Source: an uncultured Lachnospiraceae bacterium
GTDB lineage: Bacteria; Bacillota; Clostridia; Lachnospirales; Lachnospiraceae
Direction: 5' to 3'
Assembly: GCA_934339135.1 (NCBI GenBank)
Contig: CAKRHP010000008.1
Location: forward strand, 84,593 to 148,592
Length of the DNA: 64,000 nt
Shown: positions 19,187 through 27,532 of the stretch, one piece after another
Position numbering within the stretch: the stretch's first letter is position 1
Layout: the number at the start of each line of letters is the position of its first letter
Program-made: the position numbers and the translations under genes
The notes under the pieces: generated by a model
What the model was told of the DNA's origin: nothing
The model's input: only the letters and a program-made list of their open reading frames with translations
The model's database searches: none

Positions 19187-20404
19187 ATGATGACATTGGA
19201 AAGTTTTGAGGAGGCAGCAGAAAAGGTAAAAGAGGTTACGCTTCCCACGAATCTGATCTATAGCGATTACTTTTCAGAAATGTCCGGCAATAAGGTATAT
19301 TTAAAGCCGGAGAATCTGCAGAATACTGGAGCATATAAGGTAAGGGGAGCTTATTATAAAGCAAGTACCCTGACAGAGGAGGAGCTGGCACATGGATTGA
19401 TCACAGCTTCTGCGGGCAATCATGCGCAGGGCGTTGCCAATGCAGCCAAGCTGTTTGGAACAAAGGCAGTGATCGTAATGCCTACCACAACCCCTCTGAT
19501 CAAGGTAAACCGTACCAGAAGCTATGGCGCAGAGGTTGTGCTGTATGGTGGTGTCTATGACGAGTCTTATCAGAAAGCACTGGAGATTGCCGAGGAGCGC
19601 AAAATGACATTTGTGCATCCGTTCAACGACCTTGCGGTGGCAACGGGACAGGGTTCTATCGCAATGGAGATATTTAAGGAGCTGCCAACGGTGGACATCA
19701 TTCTCGTGCCGATCGGTGGCGGCGGACTGGCTGCCGGAGTATCCACTCTGGCCAAAATGCTGAATCCGAACATTCAGGTGATCGGTGTGGAACCGGCCAA
19801 TGCAGCCTGCATGAAGGCATCCCTGAAAGCGGGAAAGGTTGTTTCCCTGCCAAGTGCCGTGACCATTGCAGACGGTACTGCCGTAAAGACACCGGGAGAC
19901 ATTGTATTCCCATATATTCAGAAGAATCTGGACGATATCATTACCGTAGAGGATGAGGAGCTTATTGTAAACTTCCTGGATGTCGTCGAAAATCACAAGA
20001 TGGTTGTGGAAAATTCCGGTCTTTTAACAGTTGCCGCCCTGAAGCATTTAAATTGCAAGGATAAGAGAGTAGTGTCTATCCTGAGTGGCGGTAACATGGA
20101 CATCATTACCATGTCCTCTGTAGTACAGCATGGACTGATTGAGAGAGGCCGTGTATTTACCGTGTCGGTACAGCTTCCGGATCGTCCGGGCGAGCTGGTC
20201 AACGTGGCAAATGTCATTGCGCAGCTTAAGGGAAATGTCATCCGTCTGGAGCATAACCAGTTTGTCAGCATTAACCGGAATGCCGCAGTAGAGTTAAAGA
20301 TCACATTAGAGGCATTTGGTCACGAGCATAAGCAGCAGATCGTCGATGCATTGAAGGAAAAGGGATATGATCCAAAACTGGAAAATCCAACCAGTCTTTA
20401 CTAA
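19187..20404 (+). CDS. ilvA: Threonine ammonia-lyase (catabolic-type, ACT domain)
   Basis: 405-residue PLP enzyme that deaminates threonine to 2-oxobutanoate. The PLP lysine lies in ENLQNTGAYKVRGAY, the phosphate-binding loop in TASAGNHAQGVA and the glycine-rich IPIG-type loop in VPIGGGGLAAGVS. A single C-terminal ACT domain (VSVQLPDRPGELVNVANVIA) gives ligand control. Length and the single ACT domain match the TdcB-like or short IlvA group. Possible ATG starts lie at 19136, 19175, 19187 and 19190; homology begins at MTLESFEEAAEKV, which favours the last two. Confidence 0.9.
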   Translation: MMTLESFEEAAEKVKEVTLPTNLIYSDYFSEMSGNKVYLKPENLQNTGAYKVRGAYYKASTLTEEELAHGLITASAGNHAQGVANAAKLFGTKAVIVMPTTTPLIKVNRTRSYGAEVVLYGGVYDESYQKALEIAEERKMTFVHPFNDLAVATGQGSIAMEIFKELPTVDIILVPIGGGGLAAGVSTLAKMLNPNIQVIGVEPANAACMKASLKAGKVVSLPSAVTIADGTAVKTPGDIVFPYIQKNLDDIITVEDEELIVNFLDVVENHKMVVENSGLLTVAALKHLNCKDKRVVSILSGGNMDIITMSSVVQHGLIERGRVFTVSVQLPDRPGELVNVANVIAQLKGNVIRLEHNQFVSINRNAAVELKITLEAFGHEHKQQIVDALKEKGYDPKLENPTSLY

Positions 20405-20500
20405 TTACAAAAATACTGCAATAATAAGAGGGCAGAGAAATCAGGTCATCTTAAAATATAAATACCGCACATGATACAGGTGTGCAGAAAAGAGGAGAGC

Positions 20501-21715
20501 ATGTCAGAACAGAATTTTGGTCAGGAACTATTGCATACACCCGGCGGTGTCCGGGATATTTACGGCGCAGAATGTGCCAGCCGTTTAAAGATACAGCAGG
20601 AGCTTCATCAGGTCATGATCTCCTATGGATTTCGTGATATCCAGACACCAACCTTTGAATACTTTGATATATTCAGCAAGGAAAAGGGCTCCGTACAGTC
20701 TCAGGCAATGTTTAAGTTTTTTGACCGGGGCAATAACACCCTTGTACTCCGGCCGGATATCACACCGGCGATCGCGCGCTGTGTATCAAAGTATGACAGA
20801 GAGGAAGAAATGCCGATCCGTCTGTGCTATATGGGCAATACATTTGTAAACACTACGCCATACAAGGGAAAGCTTCAGGAGGTAACACAGCTTGGAGCGG
20901 AGCTTTTCAATGATACCAGCTCCGATGCGGATGCCGAGATGGTGGTACTTACGATTGAATGTCTGTTAAAGAGCGGTCTGCAGGAGTTCCAGCTGGAGAT
21001 CGGCCACGCAGATCTGCTGCGGGGACTGGTGGAGGAAGCCGGATTTTCCGCTGCGGAGGCAGAGGAGCTGTTCACATTGATCGAGAGCAAAAACTTCTTT
21101 GGTGTGGAGGAGCTTCTGGATCGCCTGACCGTGGCAAAGCCGTTAAAGGAAATTTTTGTCAGTCTGTCAGAGCTTCAGGGAAGCTTTGCAGAGTCAGAGA
21201 CTTTCGTAAAGGAAAGAACCGACAATGAGCGTGTATTAAAGGCACTGGACCGCTTAAAGAAGGTAGAGCAGATCGTGGCAATGTACGGTTATCAGCAGTA
21301 CATTACGGTGGATCTGAGTATGCTGAGTAATTACAGCTATTATACGGGCGTGATCTTCCGGGCGTATACATACGGAAACGGTGAGGCACTGGCGAGCGGT
21401 GGACGCTATGATGGTCTGGTGGCGCAGTTTGGCAAGGATGCACCGGCGATCGGAGCAGTTATTATCGTGGATCAGTTAATGTTAGCTCTGGAGCGGCAGC
21501 AGCTTCTGAAAAAGGAGAAGTCGGGCGGTACTCTGGTGGTTTATCCGGCACAGTACCGGGAGAAGGCGCATCATCTGGCAGCAAAGCTCAGGGGAAGCGG
21601 CAAGATCGTCCAGCTGATCCGGAAATCCTCCGGCAGAGAGCTAAACCAGTATCAGGAATATGCGGACCGGATCGGAGCGGACGATGTGATCCTGGTGCAG
21701 GCAGATACGATTTAA
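20501..21715 (+). CDS. hisZ: ATP phosphoribosyltransferase regulatory subunit HisZ
   Basis: 404-residue HisRS-like protein without tRNA synthetase function; it forms a complex with short-form HisG and mediates histidine feedback. It has HisRS-type core motifs (HTPGGVRDIYG, LVLRPDITPAIARCV, LASGGRYDGLVAQFG) but lacks a full anticodon-binding domain. The next gene is a short HisG, which requires HisZ, so the pairing is coherent. The ATG has AGAGGAGAG directly ahead. Confidence 0.92.
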   Translation: MSEQNFGQELLHTPGGVRDIYGAECASRLKIQQELHQVMISYGFRDIQTPTFEYFDIFSKEKGSVQSQAMFKFFDRGNNTLVLRPDITPAIARCVSKYDREEEMPIRLCYMGNTFVNTTPYKGKLQEVTQLGAELFNDTSSDADAEMVVLTIECLLKSGLQEFQLEIGHADLLRGLVEEAGFSAAEAEELFTLIESKNFFGVEELLDRLTVAKPLKEIFVSLSELQGSFAESETFVKERTDNERVLKALDRLKKVEQIVAMYGYQQYITVDLSMLSNYSYYTGVIFRAYTYGNGEALASGGRYDGLVAQFGKDAPAIGAVIIVDQLMLALERQQLLKKEKSGGTLVVYPAQYREKAHHLAAKLRGSGKIVQLIRKSSGRELNQYQEYADRIGADDVILVQADTI

Positions 21716-21757
21716 GAAGCCGGTTGACCAAACATAGCAAAAGAACGGAGTGAAGAG

Positions 21758-22408
21758 ATGAGATATATAACATTTGCCCTTGCAAAGGGAAGACTTGCAA
21801 AGCATACATTAAGCCTTTTGGAGCAGATAGGCATTACCTGTGAGGAAATGAAGGATGAAAAGACGAGAAAGCTGATCTTTGTCAATGAGGAGTTAGGCTA
21901 CCGCTTTTTCCTTTCCAAAGCAACCGATGTTCCGACCTACGTGGAGATGGGTGCGGCAGATATCGGTGTTGTCGGCAAGGATACGATCCTGGAGGCAGGG
22001 CGCAAGCTTTATGAGGTGCTTGACCTGAATGTGGGAAAGTGCAGAATGTGCGTGGCAGGACCGGAAAGTGCCAGAGAAAAGCTGAATGACGGCTCACTGA
22101 TCCGGGTGGCAAGCAAATATCCACGGATCGCAAAAGACTATTTTTATAATACAAAGCATCAGACCGTAGAGATCATTAAGCTCAACGGATCTGTGGAGCT
22201 GGCACCGATCGTAGGACTTTCTGAGGTGATCGTGGATATTGTTGAGACAGGATCCACATTGAAGGAAAACGGCCTTAAGGTGCTGGAGGAGATATGCCCC
22301 CTGTCTGCGAGAGTGGTTGTCAATGAGGTGAGCATGAAGATGGAGCATGAGAGGATCACGAAGCTTGTCAAAGATCTGAAAAAGATTGTTTCTGCAAATC
22401 AGGAATAA
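21758..22408 (+). CDS. hisG: ATP phosphoribosyltransferase, short form HisG
   Basis: 216-residue short-form HisG, which joins ATP and PRPP in the first step of histidine synthesis. It starts MRYITFALAKGRLAKHTL and has AADIGVVGKDTILEAG and the PRPP-site segment IVDIVETGSTLKENGL. The regulatory C-terminal domain of long HisG is absent, consistent with HisZ next door. Confidence 0.95.
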   Translation: MRYITFALAKGRLAKHTLSLLEQIGITCEEMKDEKTRKLIFVNEELGYRFFLSKATDVPTYVEMGAADIGVVGKDTILEAGRKLYEVLDLNVGKCRMCVAGPESAREKLNDGSLIRVASKYPRIAKDYFYNTKHQTVEIIKLNGSVELAPIVGLSEVIVDIVETGSTLKENGLKVLEEICPLSARVVVNEVSMKMEHERITKLVKDLKKIVSANQE

Positions 22409-22475
22409 TTTGAAAAATCCATATACGAAAGATTTATCAAATAGCAGTTGTACATAGAGCAAAGGAGGAAATACC

Positions 22476-23771
22476 ATGCGGATCGTTACATTAACGGAGA
22501 AAGAAAAGAACAACATTTTGGAGAATATGCTGAAGAGAAGTCCAAACCAGTATGGAAAGTATCAGGATGCGGTGGACGAGATCTTAAACGCAGTAAAAGA
22601 CAGAAAAGACAAGGCACTCTTTGAGTATACCGAGAAGTTTGATGGCGTGACCATCACGCCGGAGACGATCCGTGTGACACAGGAGGAGATTGACGAAGCA
22701 TATGAGCAGGTGGATCAGGAGCTGATCGATGTGATCCGCAAGGCTCTGGTCAATATCCGTTCTTATCATGAGAAGCAGGTGCGTTACAGCTGGTTTGACA
22801 GCAAGCCGGACGGCACTCTGCTGGGACAGAAGATCACACCACTTGAGAGAGTCGGTGTTTATGTGCCGGGCGGCAAAGCAGTATATCCTTCTTCTGTTCT
22901 GATGAATGTGATGCCGGCGAAGGTTGCGGGTGTGGATCGTATCGTGATGACAACACCTCCGGGAAAGGATGGAAAGGTATATCCTGTCACACTGGTTGCA
23001 GCCAATGAGGCCGGTGTGGATGAGATCTACAAGGTAGGCGGTGCCCAGGCGATCGCCGCTCTGGCATACGGTACCGAGAGTATCCGCAAGGTGGACAAGA
23101 TCGTTGGACCGGGCAATATTTTTGTGGCACTTGCCAAGAGAACCGTATATGGCCACGTCAGCATTGATTCCATTGCCGGACCAAGCGAGATCCTTGTACT
23201 GGCGGATGAGACAGCCAATCCAAGATATGTGGCAGCAGATCTTTTATCACAGGCAGAGCATGATGAGCTTGCCAGTGCAATTCTGATCACCACGAGCATG
23301 GAGCTTGCAAAGAAGGTATCCGAAGAGGTGGATGGCTTTGTGGCACAGCTTTCCCGCAAGGAGATCATTCAGAAGTCCCTGGATTCCTATGGATATATTC
23401 TGGTGGCAGACAATATGCAGGATGCCATCGATACTGCCAATGAGATCGCGTCAGAGCATCTGGAGATCATGACAGCTAATCCGTATGATACGATGACAAG
23501 GATCCGTAATGCAGGAGCAATTTTCTTAGGCGAGTACAGCAGCGAGCCTCTGGGAGACTACTTTGCAGGGCCAAACCATATATTACCAACCAACGGTACC
23601 GCGAAGTTCTTTTCTCCGCTTTCCGTAGATGATTTCGTAAAGAAATCCAGCATCATTTCTTACTCAGAGGAAGCATTGGAGCTTGTTCACGAGGATATTG
23701 AGAAGTTTGCAAAGGCAGAGAAGCTGACAGCGCATGCCAACTCGATTGCCGTGAGATTCGAAGAAAAGTAG
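22476..23771 (+). CDS. hisD: Histidinol dehydrogenase HisD
   Basis: 431-residue zinc enzyme that oxidises histidinol to histidine in two NAD-dependent steps. The conserved blocks ERVGVYVPGGKAVYPSSVLM, VGGAQAIAALAYGTE, GPGNIFVALAKR and DLLSQAEHDELASAIL are present; the last includes the Gln and His zinc ligands. GPNHILPTNGTAKFFSPLSV near the end is intact. It is preceded by AAAGGAGG and lies third in the his operon. Confidence 0.97.
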   Translation: MRIVTLTEKEKNNILENMLKRSPNQYGKYQDAVDEILNAVKDRKDKALFEYTEKFDGVTITPETIRVTQEEIDEAYEQVDQELIDVIRKALVNIRSYHEKQVRYSWFDSKPDGTLLGQKITPLERVGVYVPGGKAVYPSSVLMNVMPAKVAGVDRIVMTTPPGKDGKVYPVTLVAANEAGVDEIYKVGGAQAIAALAYGTESIRKVDKIVGPGNIFVALAKRTVYGHVSIDSIAGPSEILVLADETANPRYVAADLLSQAEHDELASAILITTSMELAKKVSEEVDGFVAQLSRKEIIQKSLDSYGYILVADNMQDAIDTANEIASEHLEIMTANPYDTMTRIRNAGAIFLGEYSSEPLGDYFAGPNHILPTNGTAKFFSPLSVDDFVKKSSIISYSEEALELVHEDIEKFAKAEKLTAHANSIAVRFEEK

Positions 23772-23826
23772 TATTTGCGTAAATATCATGGTTCGTGTAT
23801 AATTATTATCATTAAGGAGGCAGGAT

Positions 23827-24417
23827 ATGCAGGAGAGAAAAGCGGAGATCAGCCGTGTCACCGGCGAGACAAATGTTCATATTTCCCTTGATCTGGACGG
23901 AACAGGAAAGGCACAGATCCATACAGGGATTGGTTTTTTCGATCATATGCTTAACAGCTTTGCAAGGCACGGTCTGTTTGATCTGACAGTGGATGTGCAG
24001 GGAGATCTGGAGGTGGATTCCCATCATACCATCGAGGATACCGGTATTGTGCTGGGACAGGCGATCCGGCAGGCGGTAGGAGACAAGAAGGGCATCCGCA
24101 GATTTGGTGACTGCATGTTGCCTATGGATGAGACATTGATGCTCTGTGCCCTTGATCTTTCCGGCAGACCATATCTGAAGTTTTATATGCCTCTCACGGT
24201 TCCGAAGGTTGGAGATTTCGATACCGAGATGGTGCATGAGTTTTTCTATGCGGTCAGCTACGGTGCGGAAATGAATCTGCATTTAAAAATGTTAGATGGA
24301 GAAAATAATCATCATATCATTGAAGCGGCCTTTAAAGCCTTTGCAAAGGCACTGGATCAGGCAACGCAGTATGATGACAGGATACAGGAGGTGCTTTCCA
24401 CCAAGGGAAGCTTATAA
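23827..24417 (+). CDS. hisB: Imidazoleglycerol-phosphate dehydratase HisB
   Basis: 196-residue monofunctional IGP dehydratase (step six of histidine synthesis). Metal-binding repeats are visible as GFFDHMLNSFARHG and DSHHTIEDTGIVLGQA in the first half and ENNHHIIEAAFKAFAKAL in the second. There is no histidinol-phosphatase domain, so that step must be done elsewhere. A strong AAGGAGG precedes the ATG. Confidence 0.96.
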   Translation: MQERKAEISRVTGETNVHISLDLDGTGKAQIHTGIGFFDHMLNSFARHGLFDLTVDVQGDLEVDSHHTIEDTGIVLGQAIRQAVGDKKGIRRFGDCMLPMDETLMLCALDLSGRPYLKFYMPLTVPKVGDFDTEMVHEFFYAVSYGAEMNLHLKMLDGENNHHIIEAAFKAFAKALDQATQYDDRIQEVLSTKGSL

Positions 24418-24478
24418 AGAATCCTTTTGAGATGATCGTGTTTGATGTTTCAAAAGCAGACAGAAAGGCGTTTATTTT

Positions 24479-25741
24479 ATGAGTCAGAAAAAGATAATAC
24501 CATTTATCAATGGGGAGAATGAATTGTCCTCCAGCATCGTCAGTCTGGCGGATAAATATTCCTGCGAGGGGGCAGACAGCCTTTACTTGTACAATTATAC
24601 CGGAGATGAGGCTTCCCACGAGGAGTTTCTTTATACGCTGAGAGCCATTGAGAAGGATATTGACATTCCTTTTATTGCAGGCGTTCATGTGAACCGCTTT
24701 GAGGATGCCAAGAAAGCACTTTATACCGGGGCGTCCCGTATCGTGATGCGTCGTGCGGTACTTCCGGTGGAGAAGGAGCTGCAGGAGATCACCTCACGTT
24801 TTGACAGGGATAAGCTCGCCATTGAGATCGATATGCAGAGAGATCCTCATACCGCAGAGCAGTTAAATCAATATTATGATATGGGCTTCGGTATGATCAT
24901 CCTGAAGCATGTGGATGTGACAGAGAAACTGAAGCAGGCGGTATCCGGATGTAAGGCAGAGATTATGATCCGTGACGGGCTGATCCGGAATGATCTGGCA
25001 GAGCTTATGAGTCTGGAGCATGTGGAAAGTGTATCTACGAATTACTTCGAAGAGAAAGATATTTATAAAGCAAAGAGAGCACTGAAGAGCCAGGGGATTG
25101 ATGTGGCTGTCTTTGAGACATCCATTGACTTTGCGGATTTCAAGCTGATGGACAATGGGCTGATCCCGGCGGTTGTTCAGGATTACCGTACCAACGAGGT
25201 TCTGATGGTGGCATATATGAATGAGGAATCCTTCCGTCATACGCTGGAGACCGGCAAAATGACATATTACAGCCGCAGTCGTCAGGAGCTCTGGTGCAAG
25301 GGAGATACCTCCGGTCATTATCAGTATGTGAAAAAGCTGATGATCGACTGTGACAATGATACGATCCTCGCAAAGGTACGCCAGATCGGGGCAGCATGCC
25401 ATACCGGCAACCGAAGCTGCTTCTATCGGGAGCTTGCCAGCAGAGATTATGTAGATACCAATCCTTTGACGGTGCTGACCGAGGATTATGATGTGATCCG
25501 GAACCGCAAGGAGCATCCAAAGGAGGGTTCTTATACCAACTATCTTTTCGATAAGGGCATTGACAAGATCCTCAAAAAGTGCGGAGAGGAGGCAACGGAA
25601 ATGGTGATCGCTGCCAAGAATCCGGACGCAGAGGAGTTAAAATATGAGATTGCAGATCTGCTTTATCATACCATGGTATTGATGGTAGAATGTGGTCTTG
25701 ACTGGAATGATGTAATGAAAGAGTTAGTCAACAGGCGGTAA
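24479..25741 (+). CDS. hisIE: HisI-HisE bifunctional enzyme with N-terminal HisA/HisF-like TIM-barrel extension
   Basis: 420-residue fusion. Residues about 215-325 are phosphoribosyl-AMP cyclohydrolase (His[37 protein letters not shown]). Residues about 340-420 are phosphoribosyl-ATP pyrophosphohydrolase (His[17 protein letters not shown]). Residues 1-210 resemble a HisA/HisF barrel in strand pattern ([39 protein letters not shown]). The first strand lacks the aspartate of the HisF CLDVKDG and HisA IDLIDG motifs, so this part may be inactive. hisA, hisF, hisH and hisC are not in the window. It is the last recognised enzyme gene of the his cluster. Confidence 0.85.
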   Translation: MSQKKIIPFINGENELSSSIVSLADKYSCEGADSLYLYNYTGDEASHEEFLYTLRAIEKDIDIPFIAGVHVNRFEDAKKALYTGASRIVMRRAVLPVEKELQEITSRFDRDKLAIEIDMQRDPHTAEQLNQYYDMGFGMIILKHVDVTEKLKQAVSGCKAEIMIRDGLIRNDLAELMSLEHVESVSTNYFEEKDIYKAKRALKSQGIDVAVFETSIDFADFKLMDNGLIPAVVQDYRTNEVLMVAYMNEESFRHTLETGKMTYYSRSRQELWCKGDTSGHYQYVKKLMIDCDNDTILAKVRQIGAACHTGNRSCFYRELASRDYVDTNPLTVLTEDYDVIRNRKEHPKEGSYTNYLFDKGIDKILKKCGEEATEMVIAAKNPDAEELKYEIADLLYHTMVLMVECGLDWNDVMKELVNRR

Positions 25742-25769
25742 GCAACATGGACAGAAAGGAGGAATAGAT

Positions 25770-25934
25770 ATGATTCCTGCATTTTTAGCAAAGTCCCTTG
25801 CGGATCTTACATTCGGAGGTGCATTTCTCTGGTATTTCATCAAGGCATTGGTCAGTATGGCGGTAGCATATGCTGCAATCCTGCTGGGAATCCGCTGGCG
25901 TAAGTCAAAGAACGCCAAGGCATCGGAGCAGTAA
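25770..25934 (+). CDS. Small single-span membrane protein, 54 residues
   Basis: Short gene with an excellent AAAGGAGG ribosome site seven bases before ATG. The product starts MIPAFLAKSLADLTF and has one hydrophobic segment (about 14-41), then a basic, charged tail (RWRKSKNAKASEQ), so it probably sits in the membrane with its C-terminus inside. It follows hisIE by 28 bases and precedes the CYTH gene by 29, suggesting cotranscription. I do not recognise the family. The strong ribosome site and lack of stops make it likely real. Confidence 0.7.
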   Translation: MIPAFLAKSLADLTFGGAFLWYFIKALVSMAVAYAAILLGIRWRKSKNAKASEQ

Positions 25935-25963
25935 GGTCTTGCTTTTAACAGGAGAATACACAA

Positions 25964-26467
25964 ATGGAAATCGAAAAAAAGTTTCTGCTCCGGAGGCTGC
26001 CGGAGGAGCTTGACGGGTATCCGGTCAGACATATGGAACAGGGGTATCTCTGCACAGATCCCGTGATCCGTATCCGGAAAAGCAATGACCGGTATATTCT
26101 TACCTACAAGTCACGGATGGGACTTGAGGGACAGAATGATCAGGGTGTCCGGGTTAATCAGGAGGTGGAGGTTCCGCTGAATCAGAGCGGTTATGAGCAT
26201 CTCAGAGAGAAAACGGACGGCAATCTGATCCGCAAGGACCGCTATATTATCCCGCTGCCGGACGGACATACCGGAGAACTGGATATTTTTCATGGAGTGC
26301 TGGAGGGGCTTGTCTTTATTGAGGTAGAGTTTGCGGACAGCCGGGATGCAAAGGACTTTATCCCGCCGGATTGGTTTGGGGACAATGTCAGTGATGACCA
26401 CAGGTATTCCAACAGTTATTTATCAACATGTAAGGATTTATCAGCGTTTTCTATTGGAAAATGCTGA
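25964..26467 (+). CDS. CYTH-domain protein (triphosphate tunnel metalloenzyme family)
   Basis: 167-residue CYTH domain protein. It begins with the hallmark ExExK pattern (MEIEKKFLL), followed by alternating charged strands that would line the tunnel (RIRKSNDRYILTYKS, ELDIFHGVLEGLVFIEVEF). Members hydrolyse inorganic triphosphate or related substrates, or act as adenylyl cyclases; the substrate here is unknown. A hairpin at 26483-26508 (TTTTCTAT/ATAGAAAA) follows but has no T run. Confidence 0.85.
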   Translation: MEIEKKFLLRRLPEELDGYPVRHMEQGYLCTDPVIRIRKSNDRYILTYKSRMGLEGQNDQGVRVNQEVEVPLNQSGYEHLREKTDGNLIRKDRYIIPLPDGHTGELDIFHGVLEGLVFIEVEFADSRDAKDFIPPDWFGDNVSDDHRYSNSYLSTCKDLSAFSIGKC

Positions 26468-26540
26468 TGATATAAATTGGCGTTTTCTATGAAATTCTCT
26501 ATAGAAAAGGCTGTATCACACAAGAAAATGGAGGCTCATT

Positions 26541-27419
26541 ATGTTTAAAATTCTAAAAAAAGAGTATCTTGCCAACAATATCTGGCTTATGGATATTGAG
26601 GCACCCAGAGTGGCAAAGCACTGTCAGCCCGGACAGTTTGTCATTGTAAAAATGGATGAGGAAGGAGAGCGTATTCCACTGACTGTCTGCGATTATGACA
26701 GGGAAAAGGGGACAGTTACCATCGTTTTTCAGACGGTAGGAGCTTCCACAATGGAGATGGCAGAATATGAGGTCGGAGAGAGCTTTGAGGATTTCGTAGG
26801 TCCTCTCGGATGCCCTTCTGAGCTGATCGAGATGCCATTAGACGAGTTAAAGAAGGAAAAGATCCTGTTCGTCTGCGGTGGTGTTGGTACCGCACCGGTT
26901 TATCCACAGGTAAAATGGATGAAGGAGCACGGTGTGGATGTGGATGTTATCATCGGTGCCAGAACAAAGGATATCCTGATCCTTGAGGATGAGATGCGTA
27001 AGGTTGCAGCAAATCTTTACATTGCAACAGATGATGGTTCCTATGAGTTCAAGGGAAATGGCTGTGACAAGATCAAGGATCTTTATGCACAGGGAAAGAG
27101 CTACACCAAGGTCGTAGCGATCGGACCAATGATCATGATGAAATTTGTCTGCCTGCTCACAAAGGAAATGAATATTCCTACGATTGTCAGCATGAACCCG
27201 ATCATGGTAGACGGAACCGGTATGTGTGGAGCTTGCCGTCTGCAGGTTGGTGACGAGATCAAGTTTGCCTGTGTAGATGGACCGGAGTTTGACGGTCATC
27301 TGGTAGATTTTGATCAGGCAATGAAGCGTCAGGCTATGTACAAGACCGAGGAAGGCCGTGCAAAGCTGAAATTCGAGGAAGGCGACACACATCACGGCGG
27401 ATGTGGCCAGTGTCACTAA
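26541..27419 (+). CDS. nfnA: NfnA-type FAD/NAD- and 2Fe-2S-binding oxidoreductase subunit
   Basis: 292-residue ferredoxin-NADP reductase-like protein. The FAD half is followed by the nucleotide-binding FVCGGVGTAPVYPQ. A C-terminal Cys cluster (GTGMCGACRLQVGDEIKFAC, then CGQC at the end) resembles the 2Fe-2S site of dihydroorotate dehydrogenase PyrK. With the next gene it forms the pair known as NfnAB, which bifurcates electrons between ferredoxin, NADH and NADP. In older annotations the pair is called sulfide dehydrogenase or glutamate synthase small chain. Spacing to the partner is about 110 bases. Confidence 0.85.
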   Translation: MFKILKKEYLANNIWLMDIEAPRVAKHCQPGQFVIVKMDEEGERIPLTVCDYDREKGTVTIVFQTVGASTMEMAEYEVGESFEDFVGPLGCPSELIEMPLDELKKEKILFVCGGVGTAPVYPQVKWMKEHGVDVDVIIGARTKDILILEDEMRKVAANLYIATDDGSYEFKGNGCDKIKDLYAQGKSYTKVVAIGPMIMMKFVCLLTKEMNIPTIVSMNPIMVDGTGMCGACRLQVGDEIKFACVDGPEFDGHLVDFDQAMKRQAMYKTEEGRAKLKFEEGDTHHGGCGQCH

Positions 27420-27532
27420 GACCGGATGGGCTTCAGAATGGTTCCAATAGAAAGGAATCCGGTGAAGATGTTCACTGTCATAAAGAGATCAAACAGAAAC
27501 TATGAAAATCGCATGCAGAAATGAGGATAGAT

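Noticed and set aside
26483..26508. TTTTCTAT/ATAGAAAA hairpin as terminator after the CYTH gene
   Set aside because: No T run follows and the stem is all A/T apart from one C-G pair; a role in termination is not supported.
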